NCBI GenBank assembly: GCA_023410595.1
Contig: JAEYPO010000036.1
Span: 75,069-139,068, forward strand
Length of the DNA stretch: 64,000 nt
Direction of reading: 5' to 3'
Origin: Bacillota bacterium
Lineage (GTDB): Bacteria; Bacillota; Clostridia; Christensenellales; SZUA-584
The notes beneath the pieces are model-generated. The model saw only the letters and a list, made by a program, of their open reading frames with translations, did not search any database and was not told the origin of the DNA. The position numbers and the translations under genes were made by a program. The stretch's first letter is position 1, and every line of letters starts with the position of its first letter. Positions 42,383-50,977 of the stretch are shown one piece after another.

Positions 42383-44248
42383 ATGAGCAAAAGATACTAT
42401 GGCAGAAAACGAGCAACAAGACGGAAAGCGCAAGGAAGATTTTTCGTTATAATAGGAGTGCTGATAATCGCACTTGCAGTGGGAATATTCTTTATTGTCA
42501 AAGCGGTTACAGGCAAGCCGGGCACCTCGGAAAAACCGAGCCAGTCGGTGGCTCTGACGCCTCCTGCACAGAGCGCAGCGCTGCCGTCAGAAGAGGTTTC
42601 CATGGAGCCGACGCCGACGCCCGAGCCTTCGATTTCGGCAGATACTGTGCCGCAGGCGGTGCCGGGCAAGACCGACGCCGCAACGCTGGGCTTCCAGACA
42701 AAGATAATGAGCGACGGCGCGGAGGTGGCGACATACCAGAGGCCGGAGACTATTACGTTTGGCAGTGGCGACGAATATACGGCGCTCGAGGGCGTGATAA
42801 CGTTCCGCGGCAACAATTATCGCGACGCTGCGAGCTGGGGCACGGCGGACATAACGGAGCAAAAGCTGACGCTTGTAAACACAAAGCAGACGGGCGCCAT
42901 AGACAGGTGGGGAGGTCTCGCGTGGACGGGACAGCCGCTCGTCGTGAAATGGCCGGACGCGCTGCGCGAAAAGATGTCGATCTACGAACCGTTCAGGACG
43001 AAGGCGGGCTTTACGGAGGTCATCATCTGCTCGCTCGACGGCAATATATATTTTGAAGAGCTGGAGACGGGCGAGAAGACGAGAGACCCCATCAAGATAG
43101 GAGCGCCCACAAAGGGCACGGCGAGCCTCGACCCGCGGGGATACCCGATAATATATGTGGGGCAGGGCCTGCAGGCCGACGGCAACGCCAGCGGCTGCAA
43201 AAACATGTATTTCCGCGCGTTCAGCCTTATTGACGGAACGAAGCTTATGGAGACAGGCTTTGCCGACAGAGACCCGCTCGCCATCAGGGGCTGGCAGGCG
43301 TACGACTCGAGCCCGCTAATATCAGCGAGCGCGGACACTTTAATACAGCCGGGCGAGAACGGCATAATATACACGGTAAAGCTTAACACGGCTTACGACG
43401 AAGCGGCTGGCACCGTGACAATGAACCCCGGGCCTGTAGTGAAATACGGGTACGATTCGCCCGCGAACCAGTCAAGAGAAAAGAACCTCGGCGGCAGGTA
43501 CGGCATAGAGAACTCGGCCGTCGCGTGGAGAAACTACCTCATATTGACGGATAACGCCGGTCTGCTGCAGTGCATAGATCTTAACACTATGTCGCTCGTG
43601 TACGTAAGCGATATGGGTAATGACAGCGACGTTTCGATGGTGCTTGAGGAAGACCCGGTAAACAACACGTTCTACCTCTACACCGGCTGCGAGTACGACG
43701 ACGGCGTGGCAAACGCCCAGCCGGGGCAGGGCACGGCTTACGCGCGCAAGGTAAACGGCCTTACAGGAGAGATAATCTGGGAAGTGCCTTATACCGTAGA
43801 CTCCTCCAACGAAGCGGTGGACGGAGGCATACTCGCTTCCCCCGTGCTCGGCAGGGAAGGCACGAGCATGGCCGGGCTCATAATCTATAACATAACGGCG
43901 GAAGTAAAGGGCGGCTCTACGACAAGCCGTCTCGTCGCGCTCGATAAGAATACGCACGAACAAAAATGGAGCTACGACATGGATATTACCGGCTGGTCAC
44001 CATCCTCTCCCGTTCCAGTGTACACGCCGGACGACAAGGGGTATATAGTGCAGTGCGACCGCAACGGCGACGTAGCGCTGATAGACGGAGTTACCGGAAA
44101 GGAAGTTGACGTACTTGCGCTGAAAAAGACGGGCAGCGACGGCAAGGTGACGGAGCAGAACAACTTCGAGGCTACGCCCGTCGTTTATAACAACATGATA
44201 GTAGTGGGCTCGCGAAGCAGGAACCTGTTCTTCATAAAGATATCTTAA
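42383..44248 (+). CDS. Membrane-anchored PQQ-like beta-propeller protein, paralogue A
   Basis: Starts at the ATG at 42383 after AAGAGG, 621 residues. A highly basic cytoplasmic start ('MSKRYYGRKRATRRKAQGR') precedes one transmembrane helix (about 24-45), a Pro/Ser/Thr linker and a large extracytoplasmic propeller domain. It contains repeated blade phrases such as 'EVIICSLDGNIYFEELETGEKTRDP', 'NAGLLQCIDLNTMSLVYV', 'KVNGLTGEIIWEVPY' and 'LVALDKNTHEQKWSYDM' typical of PQQ-like repeats. It has no catalytic residues that I recognise and probably acts as a binding or scaffold protein. The next gene is a close paralogue. Confidence 0.85.
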   Translation: MSKRYYGRKRATRRKAQGRFFVIIGVLIIALAVGIFFIVKAVTGKPGTSEKPSQSVALTPPAQSAALPSEEVSMEPTPTPEPSISADTVPQAVPGKTDAATLGFQTKIMSDGAEVATYQRPETITFGSGDEYTALEGVITFRGNNYRDAASWGTADITEQKLTLVNTKQTGAIDRWGGLAWTGQPLVVKWPDALREKMSIYEPFRTKAGFTEVIICSLDGNIYFEELETGEKTRDPIKIGAPTKGTASLDPRGYPIIYVGQGLQADGNASGCKNMYFRAFSLIDGTKLMETGFADRDPLAIRGWQAYDSSPLISASADTLIQPGENGIIYTVKLNTAYDEAAGTVTMNPGPVVKYGYDSPANQSREKNLGGRYGIENSAVAWRNYLILTDNAGLLQCIDLNTMSLVYVSDMGNDSDVSMVLEEDPVNNTFYLYTGCEYDDGVANAQPGQGTAYARKVNGLTGEIIWEVPYTVDSSNEAVDGGILASPVLGREGTSMAGLIIYNITAEVKGGSTTSRLVALDKNTHEQKWSYDMDITGWSPSSPVPVYTPDDKGYIVQCDRNGDVALIDGVTGKEVDVLALKKTGSDGKVTEQNNFEATPVVYNNMIVVGSRSRNLFFIKIS

Positions 44249-44255
44249 TGCATAC

Positions 44256-44286
44256 CGGCCCGGAGCAGCCATGCTTCGGGCTTTTG
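44256..44286 (+). terminator. Hairpin between the two propeller genes
   Basis: GCCCG (44258-44262) pairs with CGGGC (44277-44281) with a longer GGAGCA/TGCTT interior, followed by TTTTG. A weak terminator or processing site. Confidence 0.5.
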
Positions 44287-44380
44287 CTATCAGCAGAAAA
44301 GAAGCGTATATTATTGGTTCGTGTTTTTTGGCGGTGATCGTAAACATACGTGGTGGTATTTTACGAAAGGGGAAAGAAAC

Positions 44381-46243
44381 ATGTGCAAAAGAAGATACTA
44401 TGCCAGGAAGCGCAGATTCAGGCGCAAGGCTCACGCAAGGTTCTACGTCATATTAGGCGTGCTTATAGCCGCGCTCGCGGTAGGGATATTTTTCATTGTA
44501 AAGGCGGTTACGGACAAGCCGGGCAGCGCGGACAAGCCGGGAGAGTCTATGGCACTCAGCCCGCCCGATATGAGCGGATTAAACGAGCCTTTGGAAAGCG
44601 AGACGCCAGCCGAGACGCCCGAGCCGTCGATGCCGGCGGACTTGCTGCCGCAGGCCGTGGCGGGCAAGACCGACCCCGCGACATTCGGCTTTGAGACGAA
44701 GATAATGAGCGACGGCACTGAGGTCGCGACTTACGAGCGCCCCGACCCGATATCTTTCGGCGCAGGGAGCGAATATACGGCGCTGGAAGGCGTGATAACG
44801 TTCCGAGGCAACAATTACCGGGACATGCCGAGCTGGGGCACGGCTGAAATTACGGAACAGAAACTTACGAAGGTACGGGAGCCGAAGCAGACGGGCGCCA
44901 TAAACGGCTGGGGAGGCAGCGGCTGGACGGGGCAGCCGCTCGTCGTGAAATGGCCGGACGCGCTGCGCGAAAAGATGACGACGATCTACGATGCGTTCAG
45001 GAGCAAGGCAGGCTTTACAGAGGTCATCATCTGCTCGCTCGACGGCAACATATATTTTGAGGAGCTGGAGACGGGCGAGAAGACGAGAGACCCAATCAAG
45101 ATAGGCGCGCCCACGAAAGGCACTGCGAGCCTCGACCCGAGAGGATATCCCATACTTTACGTCGGGCAGGGGCTTAATTCCGAGGGCAGCGATACGGAAT
45201 GCAACGACATGTACTTCCGCGCCTATAGCCTTATAGACGGCAAGGAGCTGTATAAGTTTGGTGCGCCCAGCGCCGACCCATTCGCGCTGAGAAGCAACTG
45301 GCAGGCGTACGATTCGAGCGCGCTTATTGACGCGGAGACGGACACGCTTATAGTGCCGGGGGAGAACGGCGTGCTTTATACAGTTAAGCTCAATACGGTC
45401 TACGACGAGACCGCGGGTACCGTGACTATGGATCCCAAGCCTATGGTGAAGTACAGGTACACGACGCCCGCGAATAAGGACAGGGAAAAAGTAAAGGGCG
45501 GCAGATGGGGTATAGAGGACTCCGTCGTCGCTTGGAAGAACTACGTTATATTCACCGACAACGCGGGGCTGCTGCAGTGCGTAGACTTAAATACGATGAC
45601 GCTCGTGTACGCCAACGACATGGGGGACGACAGCGACGTTTCGATGGTGCTGGAGGAGGACCCCGCAAACGGTACTTTTTATCTTTATACCGGCTGCGAA
45701 TACGACGAATCTGTGCATAACGCCCAGCCGGGGCAGGGCACAGCATTTGCCCGGAAGATAAACGGCCTCACCGGCGAGGTGATATGGGAAGCGCCCTTTA
45801 CTGTACAGTCCGGTGATGTCGACGGCGGCATACTCGCTTCTCCCGTACTCGGCAAAGAAGGCACGAGCCTTGCGGGGCTCATAATCTATAACGTGACGCA
45901 GGAAGTCAAGGGGGAAAGCACGACGAGCCGCCTCGTGGCGCTCGACAAGAATACCCGCGATTTAAAGTGGAGCTACGACATGGAGGCCGCGGGCTGGTCG
46001 CCCTCGTCGCCCGTACCCGTTTATACGGCGGACGGGCAGGGCTATATAATACAGTGCGATATAGACGGAGAGGTCGCGCTAATAAAGGCGGATGGGCAGA
46101 CAGCCACGGAGGTTAGCAAGCTGTCGCTGAAAGACGAGGCAAAAGAGATTTGGAATAAATTCGAGGCCACGCCCGTAGTGTTCGGCAACTACGTCGTCGT
46201 GGGTTCAAAAAGCAGGAACCTGTTTTTCATAAAGATATCGTAA
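44381..46243 (+). CDS. Membrane-anchored PQQ-like beta-propeller protein, paralogue B
   Basis: Starts at the ATG at 44381 after GAAAGGGGAAAG, 620 residues. It aligns with paralogue A from the basic start ('MCKRRYYARKRRFRRKAHARF') through the single helix, the linker and the whole propeller, with several blocks identical in protein and nearly so in DNA (for example around 43000-43100 and 45015-45115). The linker and the C-terminal ~40 residues differ most. The pair arose by tandem duplication. A 10-bp ACGTGGTGGT precedes both genes (42310 and 44348). Confidence 0.85.
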   Translation: MCKRRYYARKRRFRRKAHARFYVILGVLIAALAVGIFFIVKAVTDKPGSADKPGESMALSPPDMSGLNEPLESETPAETPEPSMPADLLPQAVAGKTDPATFGFETKIMSDGTEVATYERPDPISFGAGSEYTALEGVITFRGNNYRDMPSWGTAEITEQKLTKVREPKQTGAINGWGGSGWTGQPLVVKWPDALREKMTTIYDAFRSKAGFTEVIICSLDGNIYFEELETGEKTRDPIKIGAPTKGTASLDPRGYPILYVGQGLNSEGSDTECNDMYFRAYSLIDGKELYKFGAPSADPFALRSNWQAYDSSALIDAETDTLIVPGENGVLYTVKLNTVYDETAGTVTMDPKPMVKYRYTTPANKDREKVKGGRWGIEDSVVAWKNYVIFTDNAGLLQCVDLNTMTLVYANDMGDDSDVSMVLEEDPANGTFYLYTGCEYDESVHNAQPGQGTAFARKINGLTGEVIWEAPFTVQSGDVDGGILASPVLGKEGTSLAGLIIYNVTQEVKGESTTSRLVALDKNTRDLKWSYDMEAAGWSPSSPVPVYTADGQGYIIQCDIDGEVALIKADGQTATEVSKLSLKDEAKEIWNKFEATPVVFGNYVVVGSKSRNLFFIKIS

Positions 46244-46299
46244 GATAAAAAAACACCCGAAGCTTAGCTTCAGGCGGTCGGTTGCTGAAAACCCCCTTT

Positions 46300-46379
46300 T
46301 GTCATTCCGAGCTGGCGAGGAATCTTAAAATGCTTATTATTTTAAGATTATTCGGCCGTTCCGCTCCCTCTGAATGACA
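46300..46379. repeat. Palindrome-bounded dispersed repeat, copy 2
   Basis: TGTCATTCCG (46300-46309) and TGAATGACA (46371-46379) are terminal inverted repeats of an 80-bp element containing 'GAGGAATCTTAAAA', related to the copy at 35959-36091. Confidence 0.65.
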
Positions 46380-46400
46380 CTTAGGTACTTTGTCATAAAT

Positions 46401-46430
46401 CAAAGCCCGAGGCTGACGCTTCGGGCTTTG
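46401..46430. terminator. Bidirectional terminator
   Basis: CAAAGCCCGA and TCGGGCTTTG form a 10-bp stem between the convergent propeller and gltA genes. Confidence 0.75.
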
Positions 46431-46442
46431 ATATAATAAGCA

Positions 46443-47840
46443 TTATTTCTTCTCCATGTATTCCAGCATCGACTTGGCGGCCAGTTTGCCCGCGCCCATG
46501 GCGAGTATAACCGTCGCCGCGCCGGATACAGCGTCGCCGCCCGCGTATACGCCGTCTACCGACGTTGCGCCCGTCTTCTCGTCTATTATTATGCCGCCCC
46601 ACTTCTGAGTTTCAAGCCCCGGCGTCTCCTGACGCAGCAGCGGGTTGGGGCTAGTGCCTATGGCTATTATCGCCGCGTCGAGCTCTATGTCGTATTCAGA
46701 GCCCGCAACAGGCACAGGCCTGCGCCTGCCCGAAGCGTCCGGCTCGCCGAGCTCCATCTTCTGCAGCGTCATGCCGCGCACATACCCATTATCCGTACCG
46801 AGTATAGCCGTAGGATTAACGAGGAACTGAAATATTATGCCCTCTTCCTTGGCGTGCTCTACCTCTTCGGCTCTCGCAGGCATCTCCGCCTCACTCCTGC
46901 GGTATACTATGTATACCTGTTCGGCGCCGAGACGCTTGGCGCACCTTGCCGCGTCCATGGCTACGTTGCCGCCGCCCACGACGGCGACCTTCTTATGCCT
47001 TACTACAGGCGTGTCGTATTCGGGGAACTTATAGCCCTTCATGAGGTTGATGCGCGTCAGGAATTCGTTGGCGGAATACACGCCGTTGAGGTTCTCACCC
47101 GGTATGTTCATGAAGCTCGGAAGCCCCGCGCCCGTGCCTATGAATATCGTATCAAAGCCCATGGCTTTTAAGTCGTCTATAGTCAATACGCGGCCTATGA
47201 CCATGTCGGTTTCTATCTTTACGCCCATATCGGAGAGCGTGTCTATCTCTTTCTGCACGAGCGCCTTGGGCAGCCTGAACTCCGGTATGCCATACACGAG
47301 CACTCCGCCCGGCGTATGGAACGCCTCGAATATCGTTACGTCAACGCCGTTTTTAGCAAGGTCAGCCGCGCACGTGAGCCCCGCCGGCCCCGAGCCTATT
47401 ACGGCCGCTTTCTTCCCGGTAGGCGGCTTGCATTCGGCTTTTTTCGCGCCTTTCTCTATCGCGTAATCCGCGCAGAACCTCTCAAGCCTTCCTATGCCCA
47501 CTGGCTCGCCCTTTATGCCGCGGACGCAGTATTGCTCGCACTGGGTCTCCTGCGGGCAGACGCGCCCGCATATCGCGGGCAGGCCGTTGGTCTCGCGTAT
47601 CTTCTCGTAAGCGCCCGCATAATCTCCTTCGGCCGCGAGCTTTATAAACTCGGGTATCTGCACGTTAACCGGGCATCCGGCAACGCACGGCTTATTCTTG
47701 CACTGCAGGCAGCGCATAGCCTCGTTTTTCGCCATGTCCTCCGTATACCCAAGCGCGACCTCACTGAAGTTTGACGCCCTTACATGCGGGTCCTGTTGAG
47801 GCATCGGTGTTTTTTTAAGATCCATATTGCGCTGCGCCAT
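46443..47840 (-). CDS. gltA: NADPH-dependent glutamate synthase small subunit / NfnB-type flavoprotein
   Basis: A 465-residue protein with an N-terminal two-[4Fe-4S] domain ('CLQCKNKPCVAGCPV' near 40 and 'CGRVCPQETQCEQYC' near 90) and two dinucleotide-binding Rossmann motifs ('VIGSGPAGLTCAADLAKNG' near 150 and 'VVGGGNVAMDAARCAKRLG' near 287). In anaerobes this subunit pairs with the FAD/NAD-binding protein encoded immediately upstream to form NfnAB. That complex bifurcates electrons from NADPH to NAD and ferredoxin. No glutamate synthase large subunit is nearby, which favours the Nfn role. Confidence 0.92.
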   Translation of the reverse strand: MAQRNMDLKKTPMPQQDPHVRASNFSEVALGYTEDMAKNEAMRCLQCKNKPCVAGCPVNVQIPEFIKLAAEGDYAGAYEKIRETNGLPAICGRVCPQETQCEQYCVRGIKGEPVGIGRLERFCADYAIEKGAKKAECKPPTGKKAAVIGSGPAGLTCAADLAKNGVDVTIFEAFHTPGGVLVYGIPEFRLPKALVQKEIDTLSDMGVKIETDMVIGRVLTIDDLKAMGFDTIFIGTGAGLPSFMNIPGENLNGVYSANEFLTRINLMKGYKFPEYDTPVVRHKKVAVVGGGNVAMDAARCAKRLGAEQVYIVYRRSEAEMPARAEEVEHAKEEGIIFQFLVNPTAILGTDNGYVRGMTLQKMELGEPDASGRRRPVPVAGSEYDIELDAAIIAIGTSPNPLLRQETPGLETQKWGGIIIDEKTGATSVDGVYAGGDAVSGAATVILAMGAGKLAAKSMLEYMEKK

Positions 47841-48671
47841 TTACCGTACCTCCTTAAACAAATTGCAGGACTCCTCTTCCTGCTTTTTATACATCGTCTG
47901 CCTTCTCATGGCTTCGTCGAAATCCACCTCGTGCCCGTCGAAATCCGGACCGTCCACGCACGCGAACTTCGTCTTCCCGCCAACGGTAACGCGGCATCCT
48001 CCGCACATACCCGTGCCGTCTATCATTATGGGGTTCATGCTTATAAGCGTCTTTATGCCGTATTCCTTGGTCAGGCGCGATACGAATTTCATCATTACAA
48101 GCGGGCCTATGGCGACGACAAGGTCGAACTTCTCGCCCGATTCTATTTCGCTTTTAAGAGCGTCGGTAACGAAGCCCTTGTTGCCGTTGCTGCCGTCGTC
48201 CGTCGTTATTATGAGCTTTGAAGAAACGGCGCGCATCTCATCCTCAAGCAGTATGAGGTCTTTGTTGCGAAAGCCTGCTATCGTCGTTACATCCACGCCC
48301 AAAGACTTAAGCTTTTTAGCCTGCGGGTACGCTATCGCCGTGCCAAGCCCGCCGCCTATGACCGCAGCCTTTTTTACGTTTTCGCCGAAATGGGACGGCT
48401 TGCCGAGCGGTCCTATGAAATCCGCAAGTGAATCGCCTTCATTTAAAGCGCCCAGCTGCAGCGTCGTTTTCCCAACCTCCTGAAAGATGATGGTCACGGT
48501 TCCGGCGTTCCGGTCAAAGTCGGCTATGGTCAGCGGAATACGTTCGCCATTATCGTCTACACGAAGTATTATGAATTGTCCCGCCTGCGCCTTTTTCGCT
48601 ATAAGCGGCGCGTCAACGACCATAAGCTTGACCTGCTCGTTAAGCGTTTGTTTTTCAAGAATCTTATACAA
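47841..48671 (-). CDS. NfnA-type ferredoxin-NADP reductase, FAD/NAD-binding subunit
   Basis: 276 residues starting at TTG (48671) behind TAAGGAG at 9-bp spacing. The family is that of dihydroorotate dehydrogenase electron-transfer subunit/sulfide dehydrogenase. It contains FAD-binding 'GERIPLTIADFD', NAD-binding 'AVIGGGLGTAIAYPQAKKL' near 115, and a C-terminal [2Fe-2S] cluster motif 'GTGMCGGCRVTVGGKTKFACVDGP' with the C-x2-C ... C pattern. It lies directly before gltA with no gap, as in nfnAB operons. Together they link NADPH, NADH and ferredoxin pools. Confidence 0.92.
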   Translation of the reverse strand: MYKILEKQTLNEQVKLMVVDAPLIAKKAQAGQFIILRVDDNGERIPLTIADFDRNAGTVTIIFQEVGKTTLQLGALNEGDSLADFIGPLGKPSHFGENVKKAAVIGGGLGTAIAYPQAKKLKSLGVDVTTIAGFRNKDLILLEDEMRAVSSKLIITTDDGSNGNKGFVTDALKSEIESGEKFDLVVAIGPLVMMKFVSRLTKEYGIKTLISMNPIMIDGTGMCGGCRVTVGGKTKFACVDGPDFDGHEVDFDEAMRRQTMYKKQEEESCNLFKEVR

Positions 48672-48801
48672 GTAGTTCAGCTCCTTATATTTTTATCGCC
48701 CCTAAAAACCGCGGTTTTTGTATACGAAGCATACAAAATTATCACAGCTTTGCGGCCTTAAATACATTCCTGTTATTATAACACTATTTTCAGTACCAGT
48801 G

Positions 48802-48832
48802 CAAAAAAAATCGCTGCTTACTGCGGCGATTA
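48802..48832 (-). terminator. Terminator of the DUF4364 gene
   Basis: ATCGC and GCGAT flank a GCTTACTGCG-type loop; the reverse strand continues with eight U. Confidence 0.6.
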
Positions 48833-48866
48833 TATGTGTTAATTTTTAATATGTATTTAGCTTATG

Positions 48867-49385
48867 TTACTCAGCGAGGTCGTCGTATGTATTCTTATAT
48901 ATTTTTGGAGCGACCGTCTTCCACTTTTTAATGAACGACTCCGCCGAAGCCTGTGAATACGTTATAAGGTTTAGCTCAAAAACCGGCATCTGATTTTCTA
49001 GCACCTTGAGCATGACCTTGTATTCGCCCTCGTCTATCTTAATATATTCCGCGAACAGCTCCGTTTCGAGCCGCAGCTCGTCCCTGTTGGCGCTGCAGTA
49101 TTCGTCTATAGCCTTGCGCTGAGAGCTCAGCAACTCTTTTTCAAGGTAATAAAGCGTCGTGCGGCCAAGCTCGGTTATGGAATAGAACGTGCCGTTGGGC
49201 GTCTCGCGCTGCTCAACGAGATTGCTCTCCATCAGCTCGAACATGCACTCTTTAAGGTCGAAGTAATTCAGCCAGTTGTTCTCAGTAACAGTCCTTAGTA
49301 TTTGCAATTCGGAGAGCTGTATGTTTATCGTTTTAAGCAGATATAAGATGAGCAATTTATTCTGCGCTATCGCTTCGATGTTCAT
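48867..49385 (-). CDS. DUF4364 family protein (winged-helix-like)
   Basis: 172 residues starting behind GGAGGCGGC. The first ~80 residues read as a winged-helix domain ('AQNKLLILYLLKTINIQLSELQI', 'LVEQRETPNGTFYSITELGRTTL'), and the remainder is a mixed alpha/beta dimer region. DUF4364 proteins are common in Clostridia and are assumed to be transcription regulators. It is divergent from the ferredoxin-type gene at 49527, with an imperfect palindrome (ACCACA ... TGTGGT, 49445-49476) in the shared promoter region, which could be its target. Confidence 0.85.
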   Translation of the reverse strand: MNIEAIAQNKLLILYLLKTINIQLSELQILRTVTENNWLNYFDLKECMFELMESNLVEQRETPNGTFYSITELGRTTLYYLEKELLSSQRKAIDEYCSANRDELRLETELFAEYIKIDEGEYKVMLKVLENQMPVFELNLITYSQASAESFIKKWKTVAPKIYKNTYDDLAE

Positions 49386-49526
49386 ATGCCGCCTCCATGC
49401 AAATTTTTTGCAAGACCTCGACGCCTCGCAGTAGTATTATTATACCACAATTTTTGCGTTAGTACAGCAAATGTGGTATTATAAAAAACAAAATAACAAC
49501 ATATTGTATAACATAGGTGGTATAAT

Positions 49527-50198
49527 ATGGTAGAAGAATTGGAGCGGCTCGTGCGCCGGGAAGGTATAGATATATTCGGCACTTCGGACGCAAGCTCGGC
49601 TGTGCCGGATAAATTCAAGAGCGTTCCATATGCTATAACTCTTGGGGTGCGACTCTCGGACGCCGTGATAGACGGCGTAAGCGCAGGGCCGACGAAGAAC
49701 TATTTTTACCATTACAGGACGGCAAACGCTTACTTAGACATGTGCGCTTTTAAGTGCGTCATATTACTCCAGCGCGCGGGATTTAACGCCGTAGCTATAC
49801 CCGCTTCGCAGACGACTAATGAGCGCGGTATAGAAGGGGACTTTCAGCATAAGACGGCTGCCAACCTTGCGGGGCTTGGATTCATGGGCAAGAGCGGGCT
49901 TTTCATTACAAATGAATTCGGCCCGAGGGTAAGACTGGCGACCGTGCTTACCGACTTAAAGCTAGGAGGCGGCAACGTAATGCAGCCGGGCTGCGGGAGC
50001 TGCAGCGCGTGCGCAGATGCCTGTCCCTGCGGAGCGATAACGGGCAGGACTTGGAGCGTAGCCACTCCGCGTGATGAGATAATTGACGCCGCGCTTTGTT
50101 CGCGGCATATGAAGGATAAATACATGGGTATAGGCCGCGGAGCCGTCTGCGGCATATGCATAGCGGTTTGCCCGTATGGGCGCCACAGCAAGCCGTAA
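49527..50198 (+). CDS. QueG-like 4Fe-4S ferredoxin-type protein
   Basis: 223 residues. The C-terminal 75 hold two iron-sulfur motifs, 'CGSCSACADACPCGAI' near 153 and 'CGICIAVCPYG' near 210, and the upstream part resembles epoxyqueuosine reductase QueG (DUF1730-like; 'GLGFMGKSGLFIT'). It is much shorter than QueG (about 380 residues) and lacks its C-terminal HEAT-like half, so it is probably a related reductase rather than QueG itself. No corrinoid gene is adjacent. Confidence 0.8.
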   Translation: MVEELERLVRREGIDIFGTSDASSAVPDKFKSVPYAITLGVRLSDAVIDGVSAGPTKNYFYHYRTANAYLDMCAFKCVILLQRAGFNAVAIPASQTTNERGIEGDFQHKTAANLAGLGFMGKSGLFITNEFGPRVRLATVLTDLKLGGGNVMQPGCGSCSACADACPCGAITGRTWSVATPRDEIIDAALCSRHMKDKYMGIGRGAVCGICIAVCPYGRHSKP

Positions 50199-50280
50199 TA
50201 TATCATGCGCGCTTGCTGTTAGCAGGTTTTACGGATATCGGCGCGGTGTTTGTTAATGCAGTTTCGGAAAAAATTCGCTA

Positions 50281-50308
50281 TTGATTTAAAATTTCTATCG
50301 TGTATAAT
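50281..50308 (+). promoter_or_regulatory. Promoter of the tRNA/6S RNA cluster
   Basis: TTGATT (50281-50286) and TATAAT (50303-50308) with a 16-bp spacer, about 35 bp before tRNA-Val. Confidence 0.55.
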
Positions 50309-50341
50309 ATGTTATGCAGCTTCAGACGGAGTGTTGTACGG

Positions 50342-50418
50342 GGGGTTGTAGCTCAGCTGGTCAGAGCGCTACGTTGACATCGTAGAGGTCGTTGGTTCGA
50401 GCCCAATTAACCCCACCA
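50342..50418 (+). tRNA. tRNA-Val (anticodon GAC)
   Basis: A 77-nt cloverleaf with encoded CCA. The acceptor stem GGGGTTG pairs with TAACCCC, the anticodon stem CTACG/CGTAG encloses the loop TTGACAT (anticodon GAC), and the T arm has TTCGAGC in its loop. Confidence 0.93.
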
Positions 50419-50600
50419 TATCCTGCGGTGTTCGAAATGACGCCTGGGTTTTAAACCTACAGAACGATTTCGGGAGCGTGTGTCCGAAAACGGATGTCGT
50501 GCCCGCTTTTTAAACGGGATAACAGATTGTTCCGGCAGCGCACCCACCTGCTAGTGGGCAGGGATTAAAACCTGGGGGACGGCACCATGGGATATATATG
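50419..50600 (+). ncRNA. ssrS: Probable 6S RNA
   Basis: About 180 nt between two tRNAs with 6S-like architecture. The ends pair (ATATCC with GGATAT and GGTG with CACC). A second helix, GGTTTTAA with TTAAAACC, closes a large bubble. A terminal stem is built on GTCCG/CGGAT and CGGG/CCCG. The 3' bubble strand carries a CCTGC/GCAGG hairpin in 'CACCCACCTGC', reminiscent of the conserved 6S 3' half. 6S RNA sequesters housekeeping RNA polymerase. Identification is from structure and memory of the family, not from a model search. Confidence 0.65.
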
Positions 50601-50601
50601 A

Positions 50602-50675
50602 AGCGGAATTGTGTAACGGTAGCACCTACGACTCTGACTCGTATTGTTGGGGTTCGAATCCCTATTCCGCTGCCA
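50602..50675 (+). tRNA. tRNA-Gln (anticodon CTG)
   Basis: A 74-nt tRNA with encoded CCA. The acceptor AGCGGAA pairs with TTCCGCT, the anticodon stem TACGA/TCGTA encloses CTCTGAC (anticodon CTG), the T arm has GGTTCGAATCC, and the discriminator is G. It follows the 6S-like RNA by one base and is followed by a terminator. Confidence 0.93.
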
Positions 50676-50682
50676 AAACAGA

Positions 50683-50710
50683 AACGCCCTTTTGGGCGTT
50701 TTTTGTTTTG
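50683..50710 (+). terminator. Terminator of the tRNA/6S RNA cluster
   Basis: AACGCCC and GGGCGTT with a TTTT loop, followed by TTTTTGTTTT. Confidence 0.88.
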
Positions 50711-50712
50711 GC

Positions 50713-50838
50713 GCGGAATAGGGATTCGAAGCGAGCGTAAAGAAAATGTGCCAGTGGCACATTTTTAGCGAGACGGGTTACACGGCAGTGTAGGCTGGAG
50801 ATAAAGAAACGAGACGGGCAGAGAAGTAGGGATTCGAA
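50713..50838. repeat. Inverted copies of the tRNA-Gln 3' end with an internal palindrome
   Basis: Bases 50713-50730 are the exact reverse complement of tRNA-Gln 50653-50670 (18 bp), and 50827-50838 repeat 12 bp of it (TAGGGATTCGAA). Between them lies a perfect palindrome with 11-bp arms AAAATGTGCCA (50743-50753) and its complement (50755-50765). The 50711-50977 gap has no gene. This may be a remnant of integration at the tRNA or a small repeat element. Confidence 0.6.
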
Positions 50839-50977
50839 GTAATCGATAACCACCCTAATGGCGTCATAGAAACGGCGTCATAGGCTTCTTTGACAATGTA
50901 TATGTAACATGATAAATTAAAGTTATAAGTTACCACAATAAACAAATTAATATCGCTGAGCGGCGGAGGATTAACCT

